DNA from: Luteibacter sp. UNCMF331Sha3.1
GTDB lineage: Bacteria; Pseudomonadota; Gammaproteobacteria; Xanthomonadales; Rhodanobacteraceae
Direction of reading: 5' to 3'
Length of the DNA stretch: 64,000 nucleotides
Assembly: GCF_900109915.1 (NCBI RefSeq)
Contig: NZ_FOBU01000002.1
Coordinates: forward strand, 1,257,170 to 1,321,169
Every line of letters begins with the position of its first letter. The stretch's first letter is position 1. The notes beneath the pieces were generated by a model, which saw only the letters and a program-made list of their open reading frames with translations, ran no database searches and was not told the origin of the DNA. Below are positions 1 through 9,092 of this stretch, one piece after another. The translations under genes and the position numbers were made by a program.

Positions 1-120
1 ACCCATCGCGGCCAAGGCCGCTCCCACACAAGGGCGCGCGCCCGTAGCCGCCTTGCTGTGGGAGCGCGCTCGCGCGCGATGGGTGCTCGCGGCAAGCACC
101 CATCGCGGCCAAGCCGCTCC
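1..120. repeat. REP-like palindromic repeat cluster
   Basis: Two head-to-head pairs of a GGGAGC-type palindrome are visible. A unit reading CCATCGCGGCCAAGGCCGCTCC near position 3 recurs at about 101-120, and GTGGGAGCGCGCTCG lies at 58-72. The block sits directly after the stop of the dkgB gene on the minus strand. Related copies occur at about 5982, 11511, 28611, 39634, 55868 and 59669. This looks like a REP/BIME-type element, and its position suggests that it acts as a transcription terminator or mRNA stabiliser. No transposase gene is seen nearby. Confidence 0.7.
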
Positions 121-121
121 C

Positions 122-925
122 CTAATCCCAGTCGGGAGCGAGTCCGGCGGGGTTCACCTCCCGGCCGTTGCGTTCCAGAGCGGCGATGGCCGCCATGTCG
201 TCCTTGTCCAGATGCAGGTCCCGTGCGAGCAGGTTGCTTGCGAGATTCTCGCGCTTCGTCGACGACGGAATGACCGCGTAACCGAGTCGCAACGCCCATG
301 CGAGCGCCACCTGCGCGACGGTGGCCTGGTGCTTGTCGGCGATCTGGCGGAGCACGGGATCGTGCAGCACCTTGCCGTAGGCGAGGGTCATGTACGACGT
401 GACCATGATGTCCTGGGCTTTCAGAAACGCCGTGAGTTTCGCGTTCTGCAGATACGGGCTCAGTTCGATCTGGTTGGTGGCGATTTCGCCCTTGCCGACG
501 ACGTCGATGGCCTGTCGCGTGAGCGCGATGTTGAAGTTCGAGATACCGATCCGGCGGGTGAGCCCCGCGGCCTTCGCTTCGGCGAGCGCTTCCATGAACT
601 CGGGCAACGCGATGCCCTTACCGGGCGCTGGCCAGTGAATCAGCGTGAGGTCGACGTAGTCGGTGCGGAGCTTCCGCAGGCTCTCACGCAGGCTGGGCAC
701 CAGCTTCGTGCGGCTGTAGTTGTCGGTCCAGATCTTCGTGGTGACGAACAGGTCGTCGCGACGGACGCCGCTGTCCGCGATGGCTTTGCCGACATCGGCC
801 TCGTTGCCGTAGATCTGCGCGGTATCGACGGCTCGATAGCCCAGCTCGAGCGCGGCGGTGACGGAGTCGATCACGGTCTGCCCGGTGAGGCGAAACGTAC
901 CGACGCCGAAGGTGGGGATGGTCAT
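122..925 (-). CDS. dkgB: 2,5-diketo-D-gluconate reductase B-type aldo-keto reductase
   Basis: A 267-residue protein with the same length as E. coli DkgB and closely similar along its whole length. The aldo-keto reductase catalytic tetrad is visible: Asp34 and Tyr39 (VDTAQIY), Lys64 (TTKIW) and His97 (TLIHWP). The C-terminal [14 protein letters not shown] is the NADPH-binding signature. The family reduces 2,5-diketogluconate, methylglyoxal and other aldehydes with NADPH in the cytosol. The ATG at 925 follows a GGAG ribosome-binding site. It is divergent from the molybdopterin oxidoreductase at 1167 across 241 bp, which should hold both promoters; I could not define a regulator site there. The physiological substrate is not deducible from sequence. 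Confidence 0.93.
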   Translation of the reverse strand: MTIPTFGVGTFRLTGQTVIDSVTAALELGYRAVDTAQIYGNEADVGKAIADSGVRRDDLFVTTKIWTDNYSRTKLVPSLRESLRKLRTDYVDLTLIHWPAPGKGIALPEFMEALAEAKAAGLTRRIGISNFNIALTRQAIDVVGKGEIATNQIELSPYLQNAKLTAFLKAQDIMVTSYMTLAYGKVLHDPVLRQIADKHQATVAQVALAWALRLGYAVIPSSTKRENLASNLLARDLHLDKDDMAAIAALERNGREVNPAGLAPDWD

Positions 926-1166
926 GGGGGTTACTCCTCGCTATCAGGGTCTGAACGGCATTCTGATGCCCGACGTCGACGGGATTAACCGGAGTCTGCA
1001 AGAAATACTTTGTCTGCGAAGTGAAGAATCCACCGCGAGGCGTGAGAAGAAGGATGTTCAATAAAGGCGGCTCGCCTTGCTGCCATAACGGGCAGGGCGG
1101 CGTGCCATGCGGATTCTCCAGTGCGCCGGCCGTCATCGACAGACCGTCAGGCAAAGGGGTATCGCG

Positions 1167-3446
1167 ATGGACAAGACACGTATTCCGGGCATCCACCGCT
1201 ACGACGCGCCGGCCGGTGGCTGGGGCGCGCTCAAGGCGACGGCCAAGGCGGTCGTGGAACAGATGCGCATGGCCGAGGCGCCTGGGCTGCTGCTGCGCCT
1301 CAACAAGCCGGATGGGTTCGACTGCCCCGGTTGCGCGTGGCCCGACAAGGATCATACGTCGACCTTCCAGTTCTGCGAGAACGGTGCGAAGGCTGTGACC
1401 TGGGAGGCGACGAAGAAGCGCGTCACCCCCGAATTCTTCGCCCAGCATACCGTGACGCAGCTGCTCGAACAGAGCGATTACGAGCTCGAGAATCATGGCC
1501 GGCTCACGCATCCGATGGCCTACGACGCTGCATCCGACACATACCGCGCCGTCTCGTGGGACGAGGCGTTCGCTCGCGCCGGCGCGGCGCTACGGGGCCT
1601 CGCGTCGCCCGACATGGCGGAGTTCTACACGTCCGGCCGCGCATCGAACGAGGCGGCGTTCCTTTTCAACATCTTCGCTCGGGAATACGGGACGAACAAT
1701 TTCCCGGATTGCTCGAACATGTGCCATGAAGCGACGAGCGTCGGCCTGCCGATGGCGATCGGCATCGGCAAGGGCACCGTGTCGCTCGACGACTTCGATC
1801 GTTGCGAGCTCATCATCGCCGTGGGCCACAACCCCGGAACGAATCACCCACGGATGATGGGGACGCTGCACGAGTGCGCGCGGCGCGGCGTGCAGATCGT
1901 GGTCCTGAATCCGCTCAAGGAACGTGCGCTGGAACGTTTCGCGGATCCGCAGAATCCCGTGGAAATGATGACCTACAGCGCCACGCCCATCGCCTCGACC
2001 TATCACCAGGTCAAGGTGGGTGGGGACAGCCAGGCGCTGCGTGGCATCATGAAGGCCGTCATCGAATACGACGACGCGGGCCGGGACGTGCTGGACCGCG
2101 ACTTCATCGACGGCCATACGCATGGTTTCGAAGCCTTCGCCGACGACCTGCGCGCCACCTCCTGGGCGGATATCGAATCGGCGAGCGGGCTGACCCGCGA
2201 TGCGCTGACCCGCATCGCGGACGCCTATGCCCGCTCGAACGCCACCATCGTCACCTACGGCATGGGCCTGACGCAGCACGACAAGGGCACCCAGAACGTG
2301 CAGCAGGCCGCAGCGCTACTGATGCTGCGCGGGAACTGTGGCAAGCCGGGCGCGGGCATCTGTCCCTTGCGCGGGCATTCCAACGTGCAGGGCAATCGCA
2401 CGGTCGGCATCACGGAAAAGCCCGATCCCGTCATGTTCGACAACGTCGAGAAGGCGTTCGGCTTCCGGCCGCCCAACGTGCATGGGCACGACGCGGTCGC
2501 CGCGATGAAGGCGATGGTGGAGGGCAGGGCGAAGGTCCTCGTCTGCCTCGGTGGAAATTTCTCCGTGGCATTGTCGGACAGCGATGCGAGCTTCAGGGGC
2601 ATGCGCAATCTCGACATGGCCGTGCATCTGGCGACCAAACTCAATCGGTCGCACCTGCTGGTCGGCAAGGACGCACTGCTCCTGCCGGTCCTCGGGCGCA
2701 CGGAGATCGACGCCCAGGCGGGCGGCGTGCAGTCGATCACGGTGGAAGACTCCATGTCGATGGTCCATGCCTCCCGCGGCAAGCTCAAGCCCGCATCGGA
2801 GCACCTCCGCTCCGAACCCGCGATCGTCGCCGGACTGGCGATGGCGACGCTGCCGGACACGAAGGTCGACTGGGCCGGGCTTATCGCCGACTACGACGCC
2901 ATTCGCGACAAGATCGAGGCGGTGTATCCCGATTTCCACGATTACAACGCGCGCATAAGGCGGCCTGGCGGTTTCCGGCTGCCCCTGGGGCCCACGGAGC
3001 GCGTATGGCATACGAAGTCGGGCAAGGCGGAATTCATCCCCGCGGCGCACTCGGTCGAGGATTCGGTGCTTCCCGGTCCGGATACGCTGATGCTCACCAC
3101 GATCCGGAGCCACGACCAGTACAACACCACGATCTACGGGCTGGACGATCGCTACAGGGGTGTCTTCGGACGGCGCGACGTGTTGTTCGTCAACGAGAAG
3201 GATCTTGCCGGGTTAGGCCTGGAGCACGGCGACACCGTCGAAATATCGACCGCCTTGCGAGGCGAGGAGCACCGGCGGCTGACTCTGACGGCCGTCGCGC
3301 ACGACATCGCGCCGGGTAGCGTCGCCGCCTACTACCCGGAAGCTAACAATCTGTGTCCGCTGGACCATCACGACAGGCAGAGCGGAACGCCGTCCTACAA
3401 GTCGATGCCGGTGCGCATCGTCAAGGTGGCCGCCGCGGCGGCGTGA
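1167..3446 (+). CDS. FdhF/YdeP-family molybdopterin oxidoreductase
   Basis: A protein of 759 residues, the length typical of E. coli YdeP, a member of the formate dehydrogenase H-like molybdopterin oxidoreductases. The N-terminus carries the YdeP-type cysteine set CPGCAWP (Cys53, Cys56) and FCENGAK (Cys70); the central part has the molybdopterin-binding segments and the C-terminus the molydop-binding domain (about residues 650-750). No selenocysteine codon is present. I chose ATG 1167 because AAAGGGG lies just upstream and the product then starts MDKTRIPGIHRYD as in the family; an in-frame upstream start at 1107 gives an atypical extension. No signal peptide is visible, so it is probably cytosolic. 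YdeP is linked to acid resistance in E. coli; the substrate is unknown. Its last 26 bp overlap the convergent gene ending at 3421. Confidence 0.9.
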   Translation: MDKTRIPGIHRYDAPAGGWGALKATAKAVVEQMRMAEAPGLLLRLNKPDGFDCPGCAWPDKDHTSTFQFCENGAKAVTWEATKKRVTPEFFAQHTVTQLLEQSDYELENHGRLTHPMAYDAASDTYRAVSWDEAFARAGAALRGLASPDMAEFYTSGRASNEAAFLFNIFAREYGTNNFPDCSNMCHEATSVGLPMAIGIGKGTVSLDDFDRCELIIAVGHNPGTNHPRMMGTLHECARRGVQIVVLNPLKERALERFADPQNPVEMMTYSATPIASTYHQVKVGGDSQALRGIMKAVIEYDDAGRDVLDRDFIDGHTHGFEAFADDLRATSWADIESASGLTRDALTRIADAYARSNATIVTYGMGLTQHDKGTQNVQQAAALLMLRGNCGKPGAGICPLRGHSNVQGNRTVGITEKPDPVMFDNVEKAFGFRPPNVHGHDAVAAMKAMVEGRAKVLVCLGGNFSVALSDSDASFRGMRNLDMAVHLATKLNRSHLLVGKDALLLPVLGRTEIDAQAGGVQSITVEDSMSMVHASRGKLKPASEHLRSEPAIVAGLAMATLPDTKVDWAGLIADYDAIRDKIEAVYPDFHDYNARIRRPGGFRLPLGPTERVWHTKSGKAEFIPAAHSVEDSVLPGPDTLMLTTIRSHDQYNTTIYGLDDRYRGVFGRRDVLFVNEKDLAGLGLEHGDTVEISTALRGEEHRRLTLTAVAHDIAPGSVAAYYPEANNLCPLDHHDRQSGTPSYKSMPVRIVKVAAAAA

Positions 3447-3690
3447 CCGCACTCAGGAACACGTCGACGGTCTCCCAGTGGCCGTCTTCCTGTTCGATAC
3501 GAAGCCTGACCGGCACGTTGTCGCGCTCGTGCAGCGCCCCAGCGAGTTCGAGAGCGAACGTCCTCGCATCGTCCGGTGTCTGGAAGCGACGTACTTCCTT
3601 GCGCTCCTGAAGCACCGCGAAAGGGGTTTGGCCGCCTCCTGCCTGCGGAAGGTAAAGGCTGATCGTATCGCCGAGGTCCCGCGCTTCCAT
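3421..3690 (-). CDS. small hypothetical protein, DUF2188-like alpha/beta domain
   Basis: An 89-residue protein of no assigned function. ATG 3690 is chosen because it sits 4 bp after the stop of the co-directional DUF3253-type gene (stop at 3695), giving a two-gene unit; a longer reading starting at 3750 would overlap that gene deeply. The core, ISLYLPQAGG through EDGHWETVD, alternates a beta strand, the helix PDDARTFALELAGALHE and a beta hairpin. It aligns by eye with the protein encoded at 51842 (ILYVPF, DEAMRHALALTAALR, ESGLWHVTD), so the two are probably paralogues. The 3' end overlaps the convergent oxidoreductase gene by 26 bp. Confidence 0.65.
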   Translation of the reverse strand: MEARDLGDTISLYLPQAGGGQTPFAVLQERKEVRRFQTPDDARTFALELAGALHERDNVPVRLRIEQEDGHWETVDVFLSAVTPPRRPP

Positions 3691-3694
3691 CCGC

Positions 3695-3955
3695 TCAGTT
3701 CTCCGGAAACTCGGGGCCGCGGCGAAGACGAATCGCGCCGTGATCGACATCGGCGGGGTCGATCGTCTCCGGGCCCTGTGTGATGACGATGCGGCCCGAT
3801 CGGGCCATCCTCGCCGCCTCGTCCCGCACCGGCGACATCAGCGCACGCCATGCCGCCTCGTCACGTCCCAGGGCTCTCGCGACGTCGGACGGGCAGATCG
3901 ACGCATCGGGCGCCCGTTGGCGGAGGAGTTCGTAGATGGTGCTGGCGATATCCAT
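3695..3955 (-). CDS. DUF3253-like winged-helix protein
   Basis: An 86-residue protein: MDIASTIYELLRQRAP, then CPSDVARALGRDEAAWRALM and VRDEAARMARSGRIVITQGP. This helix-turn-helix-like arrangement followed by a beta wing matches my memory of the DUF3253 family, small cytoplasmic proteins of unknown function that may bind nucleic acid. It is the first gene of a tight pair with the small gene at 3421-3690. The start at 3955 is the only ATG compatible with the conserved N-terminus. Function is unassigned. Confidence 0.75.
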   Translation of the reverse strand: MDIASTIYELLRQRAPDASICPSDVARALGRDEAAWRALMSPVRDEAARMARSGRIVITQGPETIDPADVDHGAIRLRRGPEFPEN

Positions 3956-4129
3956 GGCGAGAGCCTACCGCCGGGCCCGTGAGCGACTTGTCGTAATCCT
4001 CCCGCTAAAACATGCCGGTCGAACCAACCGCCGGTCCGCGATCCGTCAATTTCGGTCTTTGACGCCAAGCATGGGTGACGCCTTTTTCTTATCGTCGACG
4101 GTGCCCCTACGCCGCGCCAAAGGACCGTC

Positions 4130-4849
4130 ATGAACCGCATCGCCGAAGACATCGTCAACGCCCACGGCGGACTCGACGCATGGCGAAAATTCCGCTTCGT
4201 CAGCGCCCGGCTCGACCAGGGCGGCGCGCTCTGGGGGCTCAAGGGAAAGAGCGGAATGCTCGACCATACGCGCGTCACCGTCGGCACGCAGACCCAGTGG
4301 GCCTCGCACTCGCCCTTCGGCGACGCCGCGGCGCGAAGCGATTTCACGACCGGACGCGTCGCCCTGCTGGACGCCGACGACCGCGTTATCTCCGAACTCG
4401 ATGCGCCGCGCGCGTCCTTCGCGGGGCATACGCTGGAAACACCCTGGAGCGACCTGCAACTCGCCTTTTTCGCGGGGTGCGCGATGTGGACGTACCTCAA
4501 TACGCCGTTCGTTCTCGCCTGGGAGGGCGTCGAGTCCGAGGACGCAGGCCCGTGGGAAGAAAACGGCGAGACATGGCGCAAGGTGAGCGTTCGTTATCCC
4601 GATTCGCTGGAAGTGTTCAGCAAGGCGCAGGCGATCTATGTCGGTGCGGACAACCTAGTTCGCCGCCTCGATTACGACGTCGAGATCGCCGGCGATACCC
4701 CCGGCGCGCATTACGTATCCGACTACGTCACCGTGTCGGGCATCCGGTTCCCGACGAAGCGTCGGATCTATCCGCGCCAGGCGAACGGGCAGCGGATGGC
4801 GGAGCCGCTGGTGGTCTCCATCGATCTGTCGAACATCCGGATGGACTGA
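4130..4849 (+). CDS. hypothetical protein, 239 aa
   Basis: I do not recognise a named family. The 239-residue product starts MNRIAEDIVNAHGGLDAWRKF, an N-terminal helix of the kind found at the start of DUF-type lipoprotein-fold proteins. It continues as a predominantly beta protein (VTVGTQTQWASHSP, VYLNTPF-type strands, YVTVSGIRFPTKRRIYP), consistent with an LolA/LppX-like half-barrel. No signal peptide is seen. An ATG preceded by AAAGGACCGTC supports the start. It lies alone, divergent from the DUF3253 pair across 174 bp and followed by 184 bp of non-coding sequence before the MBL-fold gene. Function unknown. Confidence 0.75.
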   Translation: MNRIAEDIVNAHGGLDAWRKFRFVSARLDQGGALWGLKGKSGMLDHTRVTVGTQTQWASHSPFGDAAARSDFTTGRVALLDADDRVISELDAPRASFAGHTLETPWSDLQLAFFAGCAMWTYLNTPFVLAWEGVESEDAGPWEENGETWRKVSVRYPDSLEVFSKAQAIYVGADNLVRRLDYDVEIAGDTPGAHYVSDYVTVSGIRFPTKRRIYPRQANGQRMAEPLVVSIDLSNIRMD

Positions 4850-5033
4850 CGAACGGCGTGTACCGATCGCGAAAAGGTGTCCTGTCGTCCACGACGTGGA
4901 CCCGGAACAGGCCGCGGCGAGAAGCGCGCCCGGGGTCAGGAATTTCATGCCTCGTCGCGTCTTTCGACAATACCCCGGCGCCATCGAGGTCGATGATGAC
5001 GTTCGGGCCGTTCCGCGCCTCAGGGAGACACTC

Positions 5034-5978
5034 ATGACCGTTGCATCCGTAGTCAGACGTTCATCGATCGCCGCGGCGATCGCTTTCGCGATCGTGGCGT
5101 CGTCCGTGCATGCGGCCGATAAGCCCGTCAGCCCGGTCATCAAGATCAACGAGGCCGCCGCGACGGCGCCGATCGAGAAGACCCCGTTGCGCGGTCCGCT
5201 GACGATGCTCTCCGGATCCGGTGGCAACATCACCGTGTTGACCGGCAAGGACGGCAAGCTGCTGGTCGATGCGGGTATCGGGGTGTCGCGTCCGCGGGTC
5301 GAGGCCGCGCTAAAGTCCATCAGCGCCGCGCCGCTGAAGTACGTGATCAACACGCACTACCACTGGGACCACACCGATGGTAATCCGTGGGTGCACGAAG
5401 ACGGCGCGACGATCGTCGCGACCGCGGGCACGGTGAAGCGCGTTTCCACGACCACGCGCGTCGACGACTGGGATTACACGTTCAAGCCGATGGCGAAGGG
5501 CGGTATCCCGACCGACGTCCTGAAGGCGAACAAGACCTATCATTTCGACGGTCAGACGGTCGAAGTGCGGTTGCTGGATCCGTCGCACACCGACACCGAC
5601 CTCTATGTGGTCTTCAAGGAGGCGAACGTCGCGTCCCTGGGCGACCTTTTCTGGAACGGCGTCTATCCGTTCATCGATAACGAGAACGGTGGCGGAATCG
5701 ACGGCATGATCAAGGCCGACGATGCGATCCTCGCGCAGCTGGACGACAACGTCGTCATCGCTCCGGGCCACGGCCCGGTCGGCAACAAGAAGGATCTGCA
5801 GGCGTTCCGCGACATGCTGGCCGGTGTCCGGGACAACGTCGCGGCGCTGAAGAAGCAGGGCAAGTCGCGCGACGAAGTGGTCGCCGCCAAACCGACCGCG
5901 AAGTACGATGCCGTGTACGGTCACTTCGTGATCGACCCCGACTTCTTCACCCGCATCGTCTACGACGGCCTGAAGTAA
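5034..5978 (+). CDS. secreted metallo-beta-lactamase-fold hydrolase
   Basis: A 314-residue MBL-fold protein. ATG 5034 is preceded by CAGGGAG and gives a clean signal peptide (RRSSIAAAIAFAIVASSVHA, cleavage near residue 27); an upstream in-frame start at 4896 would bury it. The zinc motif is THYHWDHTDG (His108, His110, Asp112, His113), with further ligands in the LLDPSHTDTD and IAPGHGPVG segments. The family hydrolyses lactams, quorum lactones, thioesters and phosphoesters; the HxHxDH spacing and Pro-Gly-His-Gly motif fit a subclass B3/quinoprotein-relay-like hydrolase, but the substrate cannot be told. It is monocistronic, followed 3 bp later by an 18-bp-stem palindrome. Confidence 0.88.
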   Translation: MTVASVVRRSSIAAAIAFAIVASSVHAADKPVSPVIKINEAAATAPIEKTPLRGPLTMLSGSGGNITVLTGKDGKLLVDAGIGVSRPRVEAALKSISAAPLKYVINTHYHWDHTDGNPWVHEDGATIVATAGTVKRVSTTTRVDDWDYTFKPMAKGGIPTDVLKANKTYHFDGQTVEVRLLDPSHTDTDLYVVFKEANVASLGDLFWNGVYPFIDNENGGGIDGMIKADDAILAQLDDNVVIAPGHGPVGNKKDLQAFRDMLAGVRDNVAALKKQGKSRDEVVAAKPTAKYDAVYGHFVIDPDFFTRIVYDGLK

Positions 5979-5981
5979 GCG

Positions 5982-6018
5982 GATCCAGGTGGGAGCCAGC
6001 CTGGCTCCCACCTGGATC
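5982..6018. terminator. perfect palindrome, bidirectional terminator-like (REP-derived)
   Basis: Arms of 18 bp, GATCCAGGTGGGAGCCAG and its exact complement, are separated by a single C. It fills the gap between two convergent genes (stops at 5978 and 6025) and carries the same GGTGGGAGCC core as the longer REP-like elements, so it is probably a minimal copy that terminates transcription from both sides. Confidence 0.75.
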
Positions 6019-6024
6019 AGACCC

Positions 6025-7944
6025 TTACTGCGCGATATCCGCGCGTACGTGATACACGCGGCCACCCCAGCCGTCGTTGGGGAACGCGTCGGAGACCCTC
6101 AGGTACACCGGCTTCGATCCATCCGCCGCCGAACCCAGGTACGGCGTGAGGTCGATCGTCCGGTCACCCTTGTTCGATCCGTCGGTGATCGGGCGATCTT
6201 CCTTCAGCACCGTCGTCCAGTGCGCGTTGTCCTGGCTGGCCTCGACGACGTATTCGGCGTCGATCGTCAGCGTGACGTGCGCGGCCGTGGTATCGGCGGG
6301 GAAGGGGAACCGATACGTGAAGTGGGCATTGCCGTCGGCGAAGCGGTTCTGCACGCCGTTGCTCTGCGAACGATCGGGATCGAACAACCACGGGTTTTCG
6401 TCGACGGTGCCGGTGTCGAAGTCGATGGTGTGAGCGACGAGCACGTCCGCCTGCGTGGTGAAGCGCAACAGGCCGGCGTTGAGGTTCGCCGTGACGACGT
6501 GATGGCCATCGGCGGCGAGGCTGGGGACGGTGACCTGCAGGGGGACGGTGCCCCGGACGGGCACCGCGTTACCGCGAGGCTTCAGCGTGAGGAGGGACGT
6601 GCGTGGCGTGATCGTCCAGCCCGCGGGCGCATCGGCGGACGCGAGCGTCAGGAGCGGGAAGAAGCCGGTGGCCGATGCCTCGAGCGTGATGGGGATGCGG
6701 GTATTGCCCGACGCGGAAGGCATCACGACCGGTTGCGCAGGGGACATCGTGGCCGCCAGCGAGGTGAGTGGCGGCAGTGACGGTACGTCGCCGATCAGGG
6801 CACTGAGCGCGCTGGCCTGCGTGCGCCAGTCGAACACGTTCGGATGGTCGTCGTACGTGGCGCCCGACCATCGCGTACCGAGCCGGTTCGCCGCGTCGCG
6901 ATCGTTCGCCCAGATGCCTTCGGCCTGCTGGCTGAGGAAATCGGCGTAGCCGCGATCGCGCGTGGTATCGACGAGGTCGGTCCAGTAGCGCATGAAGATG
7001 CCCTTGAACTGCTTGCCGTTGTCGTCGCAACTCTGGTCCGACGCGTCGCAACGCTCGGTCAGCGTGCCATCGGTGACGAGACCCTTCGGGCCGATGGCGG
7101 CGTCCGCAAGGCGGCGCACGCTGGTCAGGATCTGCGGATCGCGCGTGGCGCGGAAGAGTTCCAGTCCCGCGCCGATCGCCAGGCCCTGGTTGTAGCTCCA
7201 CACGTTCTGTCCGTTGTTCGTGCAGGCCTGCGTGATGCCGTCGTTGACGAGGCCGTCGGCGTTCACCATGCCGCTGTTCTGGAACCACGTCCAGGCGGTG
7301 CGCGACCGCTGCAGCCACACCGTGTCACCGTGAATGCGGTTGTGCAGTTCCGCGGTCAGGCGGATCCACAGGCCATTGGTGACCGCGTTCTTGTAGGTGC
7401 GCTCGCCGTCCCACCACACGCCGCCGCCGCAGGTGCCGGTGTCCCAATAGCCGTTGACGTAGTTGGCGATGGTCACCGCCATGTCGAGGTATTTCGGGTT
7501 GCCGGTCAGGTCGTACGCCTGGATCCACGTCAGTCCCCACCATTCCGAGTCGTCGATCGCGCGACTCGTGAAGTTGCCGAGCAGCGGGTCGCCGGACAGC
7601 ACGCCCGCGGGAAACACGCCCTTGTCCTTCTCGAAGGTGTTGTCGAGCTGGCTCAGGTATCGGCGATCGCCGCTGCGCTGCATGTAGTCGCCGATGGTCT
7701 GCAGCGCGACCGCGGAATTCCACCAGCTGGAAGGAAACCACGCCTTCACCGGATCGTACGAACTCATGAGCACGTCCGCCGCGACGCGCGCCCGTGCGAC
7801 CGCAGTGGGGCCGTCGGTCAACGGGTTGGCGCGCTGGCTTTGTTCCGCCGCCATGGAGGGAAGGGCGGCGAGCGCCGTAAGGCTGGCCACGGCCAGCAGT
7901 GTCTGCATGCGTACGCGTACTTTGCTCATCGGTTTCACGATCAC
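6025..7944 (-). CDS. secreted GH76 alpha-1,6-mannanase-like glycoside hydrolase
   Basis: A 639-residue multidomain secreted protein. Start GTG 7944 is selected because AGGAGG lies seven bases upstream; the next ATG, 15 bp further in, is too far. Residues 1-33 form a signal peptide. Residues about 45-390 are an (alpha/alpha)6 GH76 domain with the catalytic Asp pair Asp131-Asp132 in IDDSEWWGLTW and a CGGGVWWDGERTYKNA sugar-binding segment. A NEW3-type immunoglobulin-like domain follows (about 400-490), then a C-terminal beta-sandwich (about 495-639) resembling carbohydrate-binding or discoidin-like modules. The family cuts alpha-1,6-mannan of fungal and yeast walls. A perfect LacI-type operator lies 109 bp upstream of the start, suggesting control by a sugar-responsive repressor. 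Confidence 0.9.
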   Translation of the reverse strand: MIVKPMSKVRVRMQTLLAVASLTALAALPSMAAEQSQRANPLTDGPTAVARARVAADVLMSSYDPVKAWFPSSWWNSAVALQTIGDYMQRSGDRRYLSQLDNTFEKDKGVFPAGVLSGDPLLGNFTSRAIDDSEWWGLTWIQAYDLTGNPKYLDMAVTIANYVNGYWDTGTCGGGVWWDGERTYKNAVTNGLWIRLTAELHNRIHGDTVWLQRSRTAWTWFQNSGMVNADGLVNDGITQACTNNGQNVWSYNQGLAIGAGLELFRATRDPQILTSVRRLADAAIGPKGLVTDGTLTERCDASDQSCDDNGKQFKGIFMRYWTDLVDTTRDRGYADFLSQQAEGIWANDRDAANRLGTRWSGATYDDHPNVFDWRTQASALSALIGDVPSLPPLTSLAATMSPAQPVVMPSASGNTRIPITLEASATGFFPLLTLASADAPAGWTITPRTSLLTLKPRGNAVPVRGTVPLQVTVPSLAADGHHVVTANLNAGLLRFTTQADVLVAHTIDFDTGTVDENPWLFDPDRSQSNGVQNRFADGNAHFTYRFPFPADTTAAHVTLTIDAEYVVEASQDNAHWTTVLKEDRPITDGSNKGDRTIDLTPYLGSAADGSKPVYLRVSDAFPNDGWGGRVYHVRADIAQ

Positions 7945-8052
7945 GAGCTCTCCTCCTGATACCCACGAAGAGATGAAGACGAGTGATCCCCATCGCGTTA
8001 CGACCGGACCGTGGGCGGTGATCCGGTTCGAAGACTTTTCGTGCGTTGCAGC

Positions 8053-8070
8053 ATTTCAATCGATTGAAAT
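8053..8070. promoter_or_regulatory. LacI-family operator, perfect 18-bp palindrome
   Basis: ATTTCAATCGATTGAAAT is exactly self-complementary and has the central CpG characteristic of LacI/GalR-family operators. It lies 109 bp upstream of the GH76 gene start, in a 284-bp gap that is visibly AT-richer than its surroundings. No LacI-type gene is in the window, so the repressor would be encoded elsewhere. Confidence 0.75.
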
Positions 8071-8162
8071 CGAGGAAATACGGCGGCCCCTTTTTTCGAG
8101 TGTTGCAGAAGGCGCGGCGCGTGAAGTGAGAACTGGTTCAACGTTGCGGCGTGAAAACGCAA

Positions 8163-8190
8163 CGCGGGAGCCACCGTGGCGGCTCCCGCG
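8163..8190 (-). terminator. intrinsic terminator for the SDR gene at 8229
   Basis: The inverted repeat CGCGGGAGCC / GGCTCCCGCG encloses an 8-base loop. On the minus strand it begins 38 bp after the SDR stop and is followed by TTGCGTTTTC, a fair thymine-rich tail. Confidence 0.6.
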
Positions 8191-8228
8191 TGAGTGAATC
8201 AGCGGCCGGATGGCCGACCGCTCCGTGA

Positions 8229-8978
8229 TCAGGCGGCGAAGCCGCCGTCGATCATGAGGCTTGCGCCAGTGATGTTCGCGGCTTCCGGGCCGGCTAGGTA
8301 GGCGACGAAACTCGCGACTTCGTCCGCATGGCCATACCGACCGACGGCGAGGAACGGGATCAGGCCTTCGGCCATCGGGCCCTTCGCCGGGTTCATGTCG
8401 GTGTCGATCGGGCCGGGCTGCACCACGTTCACCGTGATGCCCTTCGGACCGAGGTCGCGTGCGAGGCCCTGCGTGAGGCCCACCAGCGCGGACTTGCTCA
8501 TCGCATACACGGCACCGCCGGCGAACGGCATGCGTTCGGCGTTCGTGCTGCCGATGTGGATGATGCGGCCACCCTGGCCCATCACGCGGGCCGCGGCGCG
8601 GCTGGCGATGACGGCGGCACGGACGTTCACGGCGAGCGTGCGGTCGAGATCTTCGGTGGTGAAGTCTTCGATCGGCGCGATGGCGAGCACGCCCGCGTTG
8701 TTCACGAGGATGTCGAAGCTACCGAAGGCCTCCTTCGTTTTCGCGACCGCGGCTTCGATGGCGGCGTCGTTCGCACTGTCGGCCTGCACGGCGATCGCGC
8801 GGCCGCCGGCTTTCGAGATGTCGTCGACGACGGCGTTGGCCGCGTCGGCGCCCTGTACATAGGTGATGACGACGGAGGCGCCGCCGGCCGCGAGGCGGCG
8901 GGCGATGGCGGCGCCGATGCCGCGCGAGCCGCCGAGGACGAGGGCGCTCTTGCCCTGGATGGAGTTGAGGTCGTTCAT
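8229..8978 (-). CDS. short-chain dehydrogenase/reductase, BdcA-like
   Basis: A 249-residue classical SDR. The cofactor motif is GGSRGIG (residues 16-22), the structural NNAG motif follows near residue 93, and the catalytic Ser-Tyr-Lys set is in HIGSTNAERM and YAMSK. The LGGSRGIG start and NVVQPGPIDTDMNPAKGPM segment resemble E. coli BdcA, a protein tied to cyclic-di-GMP and biofilm dispersal, but general SDR chemistry is the safer call. It is divergent from a LysR gene (start 9093) across 114 bp, the usual layout for a LysR target. Start ATG 8978 has GGAGAAAC upstream. Confidence 0.88.
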   Translation of the reverse strand: MNDLNSIQGKSALVLGGSRGIGAAIARRLAAGGASVVITYVQGADAANAVVDDISKAGGRAIAVQADSANDAAIEAAVAKTKEAFGSFDILVNNAGVLAIAPIEDFTTEDLDRTLAVNVRAAVIASRAAARVMGQGGRIIHIGSTNAERMPFAGGAVYAMSKSALVGLTQGLARDLGPKGITVNVVQPGPIDTDMNPAKGPMAEGLIPFLAVGRYGHADEVASFVAYLAGPEAANITGASLMIDGGFAA

Positions 8979-9092
8979 GGTGTTTCTCCGGTCGGTGGAT
9001 GGGTTGACGAGGACACGTTAGGCTTCCCGCGACCCAACCGGTAGTACCGACTCGCTATTTTCATTCGATCTGATCGGTTTAGAATCGCCGTC

